Assembly: GCA_026120185.1 (NCBI GenBank)
Contig: JANUWF010001659.1
Location: 3,968,001-4,032,000, forward strand
Direction: 5' to 3'
DNA length: 64,000 nt
Origin: Voacanga thouarsii
Taxonomy: Eukaryota > Streptophyta > Magnoliopsida > Gentianales > Apocynaceae
The notes under the pieces were generated by a model. The model was given only the letters and a program-made list of their open reading frames with translations. It was not told the DNA's origin and made no database searches. The position numbers were made by a program, and so were the translations under genes. Positions 12,796-23,140 of this stretch are shown one piece after another. Each line of letters opens with the position of its first letter. The stretch's first letter is position 1.

Positions 12796-15700
12796 TGTAA
12801 TACCCCTCATTTTTACCTTCAATTGTCTACTACGTGTAATAGGATGAGAATTTGTATCAATAGCCAGAACAAAAGATGATCAATGTGTAATAAAACGAAT
12901 ATTTTGGTATAATAACATTTTGTTAAGACCTGGATGTAATTATTGGATTTGTTCTACCCATACCCTAAATCTTTGGAAGGCTACTATTGTTAATAAAATA
13001 AGAATTTGAGAGTACGCTAAGAATGGAAATTGATCAGTGTGATGAAACACACGTTTTTGTGTGGAATAAGTTTTTATCATTTTAACTGCGCCCGCGACTT
13101 TGATCGAAAATTTAACCAAACTGAGAATGAATTAGAGAATTTAAGTATTTCCAATGTATTCATTGAAATTTTTTAAGTTGAATGGTGAAGTAAAATATTT
13201 TTCTATTCTGGACCCGATTTTGGTCATTTCCGAGAAAAATTAGAAATGCGGGTAAAACTTGGATGTGTAGTGCTATATGATTGGTGGATAGGGACATGTG
13301 TCACATTATTAGAGGTTGTATGAGATTTCATACAAGATAAAGCTTATCAAATACGTTTTATAAAAAAAATAAAAAAAATAAGTGAACGAATGAAATTGCA
13401 ACACGGGCGGATAGCCCACAAATTGTGGCCAAATAGTCACCAATTTGGACCATGTATGGCGGTGAAGGAGCTGAATTTTAGCAAGGAAATTCATCCATAA
13501 AGATGGCAGAAAGAAAAGGAAGAGAAAAGAAAGAAAAATGAAAGAAAAGATAGAAAAATTTGAGGAAAATAAAAAATGAGATAGAAAGTGTGTGTTCTTG
13601 AGAGTTTGGTGATTCTTGGAGCAAAAATCAAGCAAGAACATCTCATACATACACAAGGTAAAATCCTATACTTCAAGAATTAAAGTTGTAGATTTTATTA
13701 CGGTGATTGTTTTTATATGAATTATAACATGAAAACATGAGAATTGTGATGATCAAAGTAATTATTGTGTACTATGAAAAACATTGTGTGCGCAAGTATG
13801 TGTACCGGTTGGATGAAGGATCTATAAACTATATTTTGTATAGAAAATAAGGGTATTTGAATGGTGATTTATAGGGTCGTTCATGATTGTGAAGAAATGT
13901 GGTAGAGAAAATGGATTATGATTGTTTTTAACATTGATGTTGATTGTAAGAACTTAGTGGCTTCTTGAACCTGAAAACCTGAAGAACTAAGGTTGTTTGA
14001 AGGGAAAATGATGTGGATTATGTGTTATATAGGTGTTATAAATCAAGAAGCACAAGTAGGTGAAGTTGTTTTGTGAAAATGGATTAAAAATTAGAAAACT
14101 ACTGGGGCTGTTTTTGCCCTGTAGCATGTCATGGGAATTAGGACTTAGAAAAAGGATTATATAGAATTAAATTTAAGAGTCTTATAGTCATTTTAGTATA
14201 TCATAGAGCCAAATCAGAGTTGTAGATTGAAAGTTATGTGTGAAACAAAATCGTGTGTCAAAGCAGCAAAATTTCAGGATTTTGCTTGGAAAGTGAATGA
14301 ACTTTAGGAAGAATAATTATGTGATTTTGGGTTGAAATGAAGGGGAAATATGGAGTTAATCCCTTGTATATGAAGGGAAGAAGGATATGAAAAAATAAAA
14401 ATAAAAGAATTGAACAAACGATGAAAAAATTACGTGAACGAAAGTTAAACATTTTCCTTAACAGTTAGCTAACCGTCGGTCACATCGGCTAGACGCCGGC
14501 TACCCGTTGGGCACGTTCGTTGGATGTCGGCTAACTGTCGACTACTTTTCGACCAAACACGATTTAACCTAAAAATGATATTTGGTGTAGGTCTATCAAT
14601 AAATGGCCAACGAGATGTTGGAAACGGTGGTCAAATGGCAATGAACAGAAAAAGTCAATTAGGACGCAAGGTGAGTCTTTTTTATTTCTAAAACTTTTTG
14701 AATGCTAGTGTACTTTATTTTTCCATGAAATGCTACGTTTTATACTATTTTGGAAATCCCTAAATATATTTAAGGTTATCTGAGCAAGATTTATTCTTAT
14801 GCCACTTTGGGCTCGAATGAACTTTATATTTGGCTTGGAAACCTTGACGGATGATTAAAGCATGAATTTTGTGAATTTGGTCCTTTTTGGATTAAACGCT
14901 TGGGATTTTTCAGAAAATGGCTATTTTTGGAATCGGGTATTCACAAATTGACTAGAATGCCCTTATTGGAACATTTTATGAAAATATGTTAGGAAACTTT
15001 GAATTTAATCCTCTTCTAGGATTAGAATTCTGGATTCTTGAAATGAGTTCCTTTTTTAATCAGGTATTTGGAAAATGATCCAAATGTTCTTATTAGAATG
15101 GTTATGATAACTTTTGGAATCGGGTATACGGTAAATGACCGAAATACCCTTATTGAAACTTTTGTGAATACTTTTCAAATTGGGTAAGGGTAAAATGATC
15201 CGAATACATTCGAAAAGTCTTTTAAAATCAGGTATGGATAAAATGACCAAAATACGCTTGGAAATGACTTTTGTGATCGAGTACGGATAAAATAACTCGA
15301 ATACTCTTGGAAACTTGTTTTGATGTATGAAAAGAATTTTTTATCCTATTTCGACATGATTTTAGAAAATGATCTCTCGATATAAGATTGACTTTTAGAA
15401 AACGACATTTTGAACCTCAAAACATTTTATTGGCTTGATGTACCTATGGAATGAATTGATTGGCCCTATTGAGCATATGAGAATTATTATCTGACTTGCG
15501 AGTTAGTGGGATCAAATTCTGAAAAATGATATTTTGCCCCAAAAATGATTTTCCTAGTATGGAAAATGGTTTTTTGATATGCCCAAGTTTGAGCCTTTTT
15601 ATGGATTTGGAAACACGATGAACAATATGAATCCTGAATTCTTGACTTTTTGAACTTGTCAATCCTTGAATCCAATACACGATTAACTTGAATACTTAGC

Positions 15701-16589
15701 ATATGCACTAACTTGAATACTTGGCATAACTTAAATACTTAGCGTATGCACTAACTTAAATACTTTGCGTAAGCACTAACTTGAATACTTGGCATATGCA
15801 CTAACTTGAATACTTGGCGCACATACTAACTTACTTAGCTATGCACTAACTTGAATACTTGGCGTATACACTAACTTAGATACATGGTATAAGTACTAAC
15901 TTACTTGGCATATGCACTAACTTAAATACTTAGCGTAAACACTAATTTGAATACTTAGCGTATGTACTAACTTGAATAATTGGCTTAAGCGCTAACTTGA
16001 TTTTCAGTAGTACGCTGCGGTTGAGTGCTGTAAGCCACAGTCTAAGCATAATGATACGTGGCACCGAAGGCGAAGCTTTGTGAGCTTTGCATACAGGCTG
16101 ACCTTCTATTGAAAAAATGTCTATGATTTGGAAATCAAGGCAATGATTTGAAATTGAAATACAGTTTTCTAAAAATAATTAAGTTCTGAATAAACTCTTC
16201 TTAGAGAGTTTAAGAATTGCTTCCAGTAGGAAAATGATATGCTTTTCCACAAAGGTTTTATGTATCCTAATTCTTTCGTAAAACACTAGCACACACAAGA
16301 CTCACTGAGTGTTATGCTCACGCGTGTGTTATCACTTTTGAAAAGTTTAGGATTAGAGGCATAGTGAAAGTGCAGTAGACTCCCAAAGGCTCATGATACA
16401 TCTTGGACCTGTTATACCCGTGAGTGTATGTATATGAAGCCAAATTATTGTACTTTTCTACATTGGAAAAAGCTTTCCATTGCTCTTTTGAGTAAAGTTT
16501 GTTATAAAGATCCCTTGTCTGAGCAATCAAACAGAGCAACATCCTATAAAGTTATAGCCCACTACGTTATGGAAATATGGGATGTTACA
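12796..16589 (+). mobile_element. Family A solo LTR (A2)
   Basis: It runs from TGTAATACCCC at 12796 to GGATGTTACA at 16589, 3794 bp, and matches the 39967-43950 LTR throughout. It lies inside LTR B0. Flanks are TTAAG (12791-12795) and TCAAA (16590-16594), which fit a decayed 5-bp duplication (ancestral TCAAG, two transitions), supported by alignment to the uninterrupted B1 and B2 LTRs. No PBS or gag is attached. It carries a GTCGGCTA-type cluster (about 14460-14550), a degenerate ~60-bp repeat zone (14925-15320) and a 25-bp minisatellite (15681-16000). ORFs inside are not genes. Confidence 0.92.
15681..16000 (+). repeat. 25-bp minisatellite in LTR A2
   Basis: About 13 imperfect copies of a 25-bp unit of the form ACTAACTTGAATACTTGGCG plus TATGC or TAAGC. 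An orthologous array lies in LTR A3 at 43024-43332. Confidence 0.93.
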
Positions 16590-16787
16590 TCAAACCATCT
16601 TCCTTTTTCGACCTCAAGTAAAATTATCTCTTTACCCTTTCTACTCAACAAGCACAAATAAATCCTATAGCCCATAAACCATAATTCTAAGGCATACAAA
16701 ATCATACAAGGAATATATTTTATGCAAAATGATATGATATACACCCCATCCTTCTTACTTTAGGGTAGGTTTAGGTGGGGTTTTACA

Positions 16788-17374
16788 TCCTTTGCAGTAT
16801 CAAGGGGAACTTTTCCCTTATTTTTCTACCGGAGAAGACATACAAAAAGACAAAGAGGAAAAAAACTAGAAGGCTCAAGAATGCCAGCACGCAAGCATTA
16901 TTCACACTATAAATCTTTTAACTAGCTATTCTGATAAGTAGATAGAGAAACCTCTCAGAGATAACACTAAAGCTTATGGAGAAAAACTTTGAGTTTCAAA
17001 AGCCTTACTTATTAAGAAAAAAATAGCAAGCTCGGGTTTCTTACGAGACAAAGCCATGCACGTGCCTTAGCAAATTAGAGCAACCAACCTAAACTCAGGC
17101 TTGGTTCTGGGACCCTTGGTCCAGACTATTGGGCCAAACCAAAAATTCTTTATTTAATTTTGGACAATAAAAGCCCATATAAAAACAATTAACTAAACCA
17201 AAGGGACCAAGATAATTTCTTAAGCCTTTCTCCTAGTCCAGAGACCCAACTAATCTTAATCATTCAAACTAGGCTCATGTTATAGTTGTGCTTTAGAGCC
17301 AATCATTTGCACATTATATTTTGCACATCTAATTAATAAAAGGCATCATTTATGTTTCAAATGATTTTATTTCT
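16788..17374 (-). promoter_or_regulatory. Unassigned stretch with promoter-like motifs on the minus strand
   Basis: This 0.6-kb stretch is the flank of solo LTR B0 and is not recognised as transposon. On the minus strand it has site-II-like motifs GGCCCA (17135-17130) and TGGGCT (17177-17172), common in housekeeping-gene promoters of plants. A perfect G-box CACGTG (17064-17059) lies just before an ATG (17057) that opens a short reading frame MALSRKKPEL. Downstream it is pyrimidine-rich and runs toward the possible exon at 8689. This could be the 5' end of a host gene broken by LTR B0; motifs this short also occur by chance. Confidence 0.22.
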
Positions 17375-17389
17375 TGTGTGTGTGTGTGC

Positions 17390-17441
<52 letters not shown>
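17375..17441. repeat. (GT)n microsatellite
   Basis: About 33 GT dinucleotides with two interior GC steps, abutting the start of copia LTR D1. Confidence 0.96.
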
Positions 17442-17443
<2 letters not shown>

Positions 17444-19080
17444 CTTATAATTGATAGATAATGCCCTAATCAACAACTATAGTGTTAAGGAAATTATAAT
17501 AAAGATCATAATGTGTGATTTCTACTACAGTATGTAGTACTTGTACTTAAATTATCCCAAGTCATAGTATTAATGAGATAGGACACTATTAATATGTAAA
17601 GACTACCACGTATTGTACATCTTGATTAGATCAAATGGTAGTTCTCACATCTGTGAGTATTGTGATACTCAAAATTAACACGTGGATGTTTGTTAACTAA
17701 ACAAGTTCATTGGATGGCCTAACTATGAAATAATCACATGGATAATTATTTAGTGTTAGTGATAGAATATCATTATAGTGAATATGCAAGTATCTTTAGA
17801 CTTGAGATCTCCAAAGTACTTTGTTTACTAAGTATTGTACTTTAATTCTAATTTTTGGAGTTTCATTGGGACAACATATAGGATGGATATTGGTTAGAAT
17901 GCAAAATAAATAAAAGCAGTTGAGAGAGTCAATAAAGGATGCATTACATCTAATACTAAGGGCGTATATCTCACAAGCACTTGTATGGAATCACTACTCA
18001 AGAAATCTTTGACTAAGGCGACTATGTATTAGAAATAGTTCTAAATGAAACACATGTTGAGTATTAGATTTTTGGATCAAGTACTAATAAATTTGGATTA
18101 GACTTAATTATATTCTGGGGGGAGTTGGCTCTAATTTCGTACTCTAAACCAAATGAGATATAAAATGATGAAAGGAATTTATTGTATTAAAAGTTCATGT
18201 CAAGCCACTTGACTTTTTAAACTTTTACGTGGTCATGATGCATTGCTAGATGCCATTCATAATCTGCTGAATATGAATTTATTGATTAGAGAATTAATAA
18301 ATTAATCCTAATTAGAATTAATAAGTTAGTTCTAATTACCTAAAAGATTATTAATTCTATTATGATAGAATTATTTCATATTAGCTACTAATTGATTAGA
18401 AAACCTAATAGGTCACACACAATAGAGGAGTTGGTACTTAAGATATTATTTGGTAATATTATAGAGTTGATTTGTGAAAAAAAATTATTATTGTGGACTA
18501 ACTATAAAGTGTTATAATTATTTGGGTTCAATTGCAATTCTTGAAGGCCCAAGCCTATAAGTGTAAAAGCTAAATGTTTGTTACCTAAAAGAATTAGGAA
18601 ACAACAGGAATTCTCCGTGGCTGTAAAGCTTTCTCAATATATATGTATATGGAGAATTGTTCTTTGTGCACGAAAACACACAATTTGGATGTCCCTATTT
18701 TGTTTGGAATATACTGAGAAACCGCCACAAACTATTGAGAAAGCCAAAAACACAAATAGTTTTTCATTTTTTCTGCAAATAAAATCTCTAACCACCAAAA
18801 AAATTTTCTAACAAAAAATTTTGGTGGTTCTTAAATACATCATCATGTGGATCAATATTAGAGAAAATCCTAAACTTGAAATTTGGTGATTTGTGCTTGA
18901 ACATATTTAAAGAAGGGTTTCATGCGAGTGAAAAAAAAAATTTAAAAGCTACATTTTCAAGGTAGCGAATTTTTCTTTCCCTCTCTTATCCGTTTAACTA
19001 CGTACAAGTAATTCACTTGCGTGGATCTTATTTTAATTTCTACTATGCATAAATTATTTTTGCATGATCGAAATCCAATA
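17440..19080 (+). mobile_element. Copia LTR (D1), plus strand, same family as element C
   Basis: It matches the reverse complement of 20535-23128 and 48166-49125 over long stretches, for example TAATGAGATAGGACACTATTAATA near 17570, GAGTATTGTGATACTCAAA near 17660 and TTTAGACTTGAGATCTCCAA near 17795. Its start (expected TGTTAGTATTATGCCC) is blurred by the (GT)n tract. It ends at 19080, one base before a primer-binding site. It has no coding content; the ORF at 18578 is chance. Confidence 0.85.
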
Positions 19081-19081
19081 A

Positions 19082-19094
19082 TGGTATCAGAGCC
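19082..19094 (+). other. Primer-binding site of copia D1
   Basis: TGGTATCAGAGCC, complementary to the 3' end of initiator tRNA-Met, one base after the LTR. It would prime minus-strand DNA synthesis. Confidence 0.9.
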
Positions 19095-20280
19095 ATCTCA
19101 TGTGTGCATTACAAGTTTATTATTATTTTTGAAATTGTTTCATAAATAAATTTAAATCTGTAAAATTATTTCATGATTTAATTTATGGAGAATTCTTTTT
19201 CAGTGGGTTCAGGCATTTTTTGTATGTAATTGTTATGTACAAATTAATGAAATTGTTTCAATGAAGGATTTATGAAATCCTTGTGCCGCGATTTTTTGTT
19301 TACAAAAACATTGGTCTGGTTTTGATCATAACATAAATTTAACTTGATAGATTTTTTTGCTATGAACTTATTTGAGAAAAACAATTAAAGAAATTTTTTC
19401 TGTAAAGAAAATGGAAAAACCGAGAATAAGAAAAAAAAAAAAAAAAAAAGCCTGTTTGTGCAAGCCATGCCCGGCCTTAAAGAAGCCCGCGGCAGGCTTG
19501 GAGAAACAAGTTCTCCATGCTGTTCAGCCAAGCCCGCGCAAGGCTTTGTAAAGCCTTGGACTGGCTTAACAAAGCCTGCGACAGCCTTAGTCTTGTGGGG
19601 CTCGGACTTTGGACTGGCTGGAACAAACTCCAGCCTGGCCACCAATTTTAGGCTATTGTTGCTGCGTTAAAAAAAAAAAAAAAATTGTATTTCCTGTATT
19701 CTTTTAAACCCACGGAAACAATTTTCTAAATATCAAAAGGAACTCAAAATTTTATAAAAATTTGATTTTAGGAATAGTTTTATTATTTTTCGACAAAAAA
19801 ATGATTTTGAAAATTTATATTTTTTGTATATTTTTGCTTAATTTATTTTAATCATGTTTTGTCATGTTGTCTTGGTTATGAACTATTAGACCTATTTAAT
19901 TTGTTTTATACATATTTATTACTTTGTTTTAAATAAATACGGTTTGCAAGTCCTGCATTTCTTTATAAATCTCTGTAATGTCTCTTCTCATCTAAATTCC
20001 CTTGAATGAAATTCGAGGTTTCTTCATTATAAATTTATATAATTAGATTGCATAGATTAGATAGGAATGAAAATTATTTTCAAGATTATAGAGATGGCAC
20101 CAAGGACAAAGCAAGAAGATGGTAAGACTTTCTTTTCAAACATATATGAATACATTGGTTTGACTAAAAATTAATTTCCTGCTTTGCACAAGAAAATTAA
20201 TGTAGAAAAGTCCATAACCAAGTAATATAATTGAGTCTATTACAATACATTAATGTGATGATATTTATTGCAAACAATTT
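19095..20280 (+). mobile_element. Leader of copia D1
   Basis: Untranslated leader with repeated GAAATTGTTTCAT-type motifs, a GC-rich island (19450-19669), a short ATG (20094) reading MAPRTKQED and a strong splice-donor-like G|GTAAGAC at 20121/20122. The ATG-donor segment and the ~100 bp after it match the minus-strand leader of element C at 38461-38340. Around 20225-20280 the sequence passes into the leader of an oppositely oriented copy. Gag itself is absent. Confidence 0.7.
19450..19669 (+). other. GC-rich leader island flanked by poly(A)
   Basis: A 220-bp GC-rich block full of GCC..GGC half-palindromes (AAGCCCGCG, CAAGGCTTTGT, AAGCCTGCG, ACAGCCTTAG), bounded by 19 A at 19431-19449 and about 15 A from 19670. 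It is sharply different from the AT-rich leader. A comparable block lies in the C leader at about 39715-39815. It may fold as RNA. Confidence 0.6.
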
Positions 20281-20520
20281 CCTTAGGATTTCGTAAATCC
20301 TTTTTATTGAAACAATTTCAATAATTAACATGCTAAGAAAGATATAACCCACATAAAATGAAATTTTCAAAAGCAAAATATTAGTGAAACAGTTTCAAGA
20401 CCCAAATTTATTCATGAAATAATTTCAAGACCCAAATTTATTTATGAAACAATTTTAAAAAAATAATATCTATGAAAAAATTTCATAACATAATTAAAAC
20501 CCATAAAGCACATACGAGAT
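20281..20520 (-). mobile_element. Inverted copia leader fragment
   Basis: On the minus strand, starting from the PBS at 20533, this is copia leader (GGGTCTTGAAATTATTTCAT repeats near 20430-20400), homologous to the D1 leader but in opposite orientation. It is only about 240 bp before the inversion junction with D1. Confidence 0.7.
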
Positions 20521-20533
20521 AGCTCTGATACCA
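20521..20533 (-). other. Primer-binding site, minus strand
   Basis: The minus strand reads TTCAACA (LTR end), T, then TGGTATCAGAGCT. This marks the LTR to its right as a 5' LTR, although the same LTR also directly follows the polypurine tract of element C. Confidence 0.88.
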
Positions 20534-21473
20534 ATGTTGAATTTCGATTATGCAATAACAATTAATGCACAACACAAATTAAAATGAAAATCCATGCAAT
20601 AGGATCACTCGTATGTAATTAAACGGGTTAAGAGAATGAAGAATAATTCATTACTTGAAAACATAGGTTTTTAAAAAATTTTCTTTTAGCGCACCAAACC
20701 TTTCCGTAAACTTGTTCAAGCACGAACCACCAAATTCCAAGAATTGAAATTTCTCTAATATTGATTCACATGAGAATAAATTAAAGAACCACTAAAATTT
20801 TCTACTAGAAAAATTTATTGCCAGCTCAGGATTTTAATTTGGAGAAGGAAATAAATAAAGGCTTTGTGTTCTATAATTTTTATTCCAATTGTGCAATGTC
20901 CTGTGTTGCCTCTTTAATAGAGATATACTTCTCTGTATATAGAGCATTTTCCTAATTCTTCTAAAAAATATTGTCTGGCTCCTCTTTTAATTATGGGTCT
21001 TTAGGATTAAGTAATTGCAATTAAGCCTATGAATTATAACAAGATTATAGTTCAACCACAAAGGATTCACTAATTGCAATTGTGTTAGGAATCCTCCATG
21101 CAAAGACCATATTTGAGCAACGAAAAAAATAAGAATTCTACAGTGAGGATCACATTTATGCATGAATAGAAATTAAAAACGGGGGGGGGGATCATACCTT
21201 GCATGTAATTCCAAAAACCATAATTACCCCAAAAAAACAAATAATCTCTCACACACACACAGATTTAGATATATATAGATATATATATCCTGTAAGTATT
21301 TGGCAATCAGAATCCATTACGTATAAGGGTTCTTCATTACTAATAAATATTATGATTATAGTAAATTACAATGTAGCCCACAAATTATAACTACTTATAA
21401 GTTGACAACAATTACTTCTTCTTTTCACAATAAACCCTAAATAACATCTTGAGCACTCAACTCTCTATTTTGT

Positions 21474-21596
21474 ATGTATATATATGTATATATAGATACA
21501 TATATATACATATGTATGTATACATACATGTATACATACATATATATATATATACATAGATACATATATATATGTATGTATATATATTAATCTCCG

Positions 21597-21624
<28 letters not shown>
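21474..21624. repeat. TATG/TACA/TA-rich microsatellite cluster
   Basis: Mixed TATATG, ATACATA and (TA)n runs ending in a (TA)n tract at about 21597-21624. Confidence 0.92.
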
Positions 21625-21627
<3 letters not shown>

Positions 21628-21704
21628 GTACATATTATGTATCTAAAAAAATATCATATTATAAATATAATATATAATTAAGATAAGGTGAAAATAAGCA
21701 TAAG

Positions 21705-21780
21705 AATTCACATAGCCTAGTGGTGGAGTACATGCTCCCCTACAACAACGATGCGGGTTCGAGTCCCGCGTCCAACAACA
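21705..21780 (+). mobile_element. tRNA-derived (SINE-like) head
   Basis: A-box-like TAGCCTAGTGGT at 21713-21724 and B-box GGGTTCGAGTCCCGC at 21755-21769. The latter forms a perfect five-pair T-stem (GCGGG/CCCGC). Spacing is close to that of a tRNA gene, but the anticodon arm is not convincing, so this is a SINE head or tRNA pseudogene rather than a tRNA. Confidence 0.55.
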
Positions 21781-21939
21781 ATTTCAATAATTATTAGCGA
21801 TGAAAATTGCGACAGCCTACCAAATCGGTTTCGGGTTGGGACCAGGTCAGAATTGGGTTCGGGTAGGGGTCGGGTCAGGCCAAAATCTGTTCCAGATCGT
21901 GATAGGAGGGCTGCTCAATCGGGTCGGAGTCGATTTAAT

Positions 21940-22495
21940 AATTAAAAATTTTTAAATTTCAACATCCGTCGTAGAACCCTCGCAAATTCATCATTAAAAT
22001 GCCGTCGCAAATTTAAAAAATAAATTTTAAAAAATAAAAATTTAATAATTAATTTTTTAAAAAGTTAAAAAGTAGTCACAAAACCATCGCTAAAATGTCG
22101 TCACAAAATCGTTGCAAATTTAATAAATAAAATTTCAAAAAATAAAAATTTAATAATTAATTTTTTAAAAAATGAAAAGTCCGTCGTAAAACCGTCGCAA
22201 AACTATTGCTAACTTGTCGTCGCAAATCTAATAAATACTTAAAAAAAATTTCATAATTAATTTTTAAAAAAAATTTAAAATTTGTCGCTAACTAGCCGTC
22301 GCAAAACCGTCACAAATATAATTATAAACTTAATTTTAATATCATTAATTAATTGACTGTCGCAAATTCGTCGCAAAAAAAATTCATCGCAAAGCCATTG
22401 CAAATAGTGACGCCTTTTTTAGCTACGGACAAAACCGTCGCAAAACCCTTTTGCAATGTTTTTGGCCGTTGCAAAAATCAAATTTTCCTGTAGTG
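21940..22495 (-). mobile_element. Non-autonomous CACTA-like fragment
   Basis: The minus strand starts CACTACAGGAAAATTTGATT at 22495, a CACTA-superfamily terminus. It continues with many TTTGCGACGG / GTCGCAAA subterminal motifs in units of about 80-120 bp alternating with AT-rich spacers. The plus-left terminus (CACTA...) is not visible, so the element is truncated or its left end has decayed. No transposase is present. Confidence 0.65.
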
Positions 22496-23128
22496 CAAGT
22501 GGCCGTGAGATATTCATTGATACTATTAGGAGTGGTGAATCTTTTATTAATCCTCTCAACTATTTTCATATTCTTCATATTGTATCCAATATCTATCCCA
22601 TAGGCGTCAGAGATTGGAATAAAAGTCCAACGCTTAGCAAATAAAGTACCTTGGAGATCTCAAGTCTAAAGATACTTATGCATTTGCTATAATGTGATTC
22701 TATTATTGACACTAAATAGTTTTCAATGTGATTATCTCATAATTAGGTTATCCAATGTACTTGTTCAAGTAACAAACATTTACGTGTTAACTTTGAGTAT
22801 CACAATACTCATGGATTTGAAAACCACCACTTGATCAAATCAGGAAGTATAACACGTGCTAATCTTAATGTATTAATAGTGTCCTATTTCATTAATACTA
22901 CGACTACGGATAATTTATGCACAAACACTATCCAATGTAGTAGGAACCCCACATCATGATCTCTATCACAATTTTCTTAACACAGTGTTGCATTTGGGAG
23001 TTTATCTAACAGATATTTTACACAAAACCATAAATAAAACAAATTAAAAGATAAAGAATGCCTTGCTTTATTTAATAATGCACAATATACATAATACATG
23101 TGATTGTCTCTAGGGCATAATACTAACA

Positions 23129-23140
23129 AACTCCCACTTG
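23129..23140 (-). other. Polypurine tract of copia C
   Basis: The minus strand reads CAAGTGGGAGTT immediately before the LTR start TGTTAGTATT, the usual position for initiating plus-strand DNA. Confidence 0.85.

Larger units (their letters stand above)
8690..16787 (-). mobile_element. Family B solo LTR (B0), split by LTR A2
   Basis: On the minus strand it starts at 16787 as TGTAAAACCCCACCTAAACC and ends at 8690 as GGTGTTACA, matching the 4.35-kb LTR at 25483-29827. Sequence runs 16787-16590, is interrupted by LTR A2 (12796-16589), and continues 12795-8690. Without A2 the LTR is about 4.3 kb. Flanks are TCCTC (8685-8689) and TCCTT (16788-16792), a 5-bp target duplication with one C/T difference. 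No internal retrotransposon sequence is attached, so it is a solo LTR left by LTR-LTR recombination. A conserved GCGGGGT block (GCC-rich on the plus strand) lies near 9810. Confidence 0.9.
20535..23128 (-). mobile_element. Copia LTR, 3' LTR of element C, with inserts
   Basis: The minus strand starts TGTTAGTATTATGCCC at 23128, directly after the polypurine tract of copia C, and ends TTCAACA at 20535 next to a PBS. It is about 2.6 kb against about 1.64 kb for D1. The difference is filled by AT microsatellites (21474-21624), a tRNA-like SINE head (21705-21780) and a CACTA-like fragment (to 22495). The LTR part equivalent to 48490-48945 is missing. A run of 10 G lies at 21181-21190. Confidence 0.85.

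Noticed and set aside
13309..13676. Overlapping ORFs of 115 and 61 codons, Phe-rich
   Set aside because: They lie on the antisense strand of a purine-rich part of LTR A2 and have no recognisable domain.
19385..19670. Opposing ORFs of 86 and 70 codons over the GC-rich leader island
   Set aside because: Open in both directions because of GC-rich repeats between poly(A) tracts; no protein family features.
20094..20121. Short ATG frame MAPRTKQED resembling the histone H3 N-terminus
   Set aside because: Only a few residues match by chance. The matching segment in copia C reads MATKTRRE, and both lie in retrotransposon leaders before a donor-like site.
21705..21780. Functional tRNA gene
   Set aside because: The B box and T-stem are good, but no convincing acceptor or anticodon stem pairs; better as a SINE head or tRNA relic.
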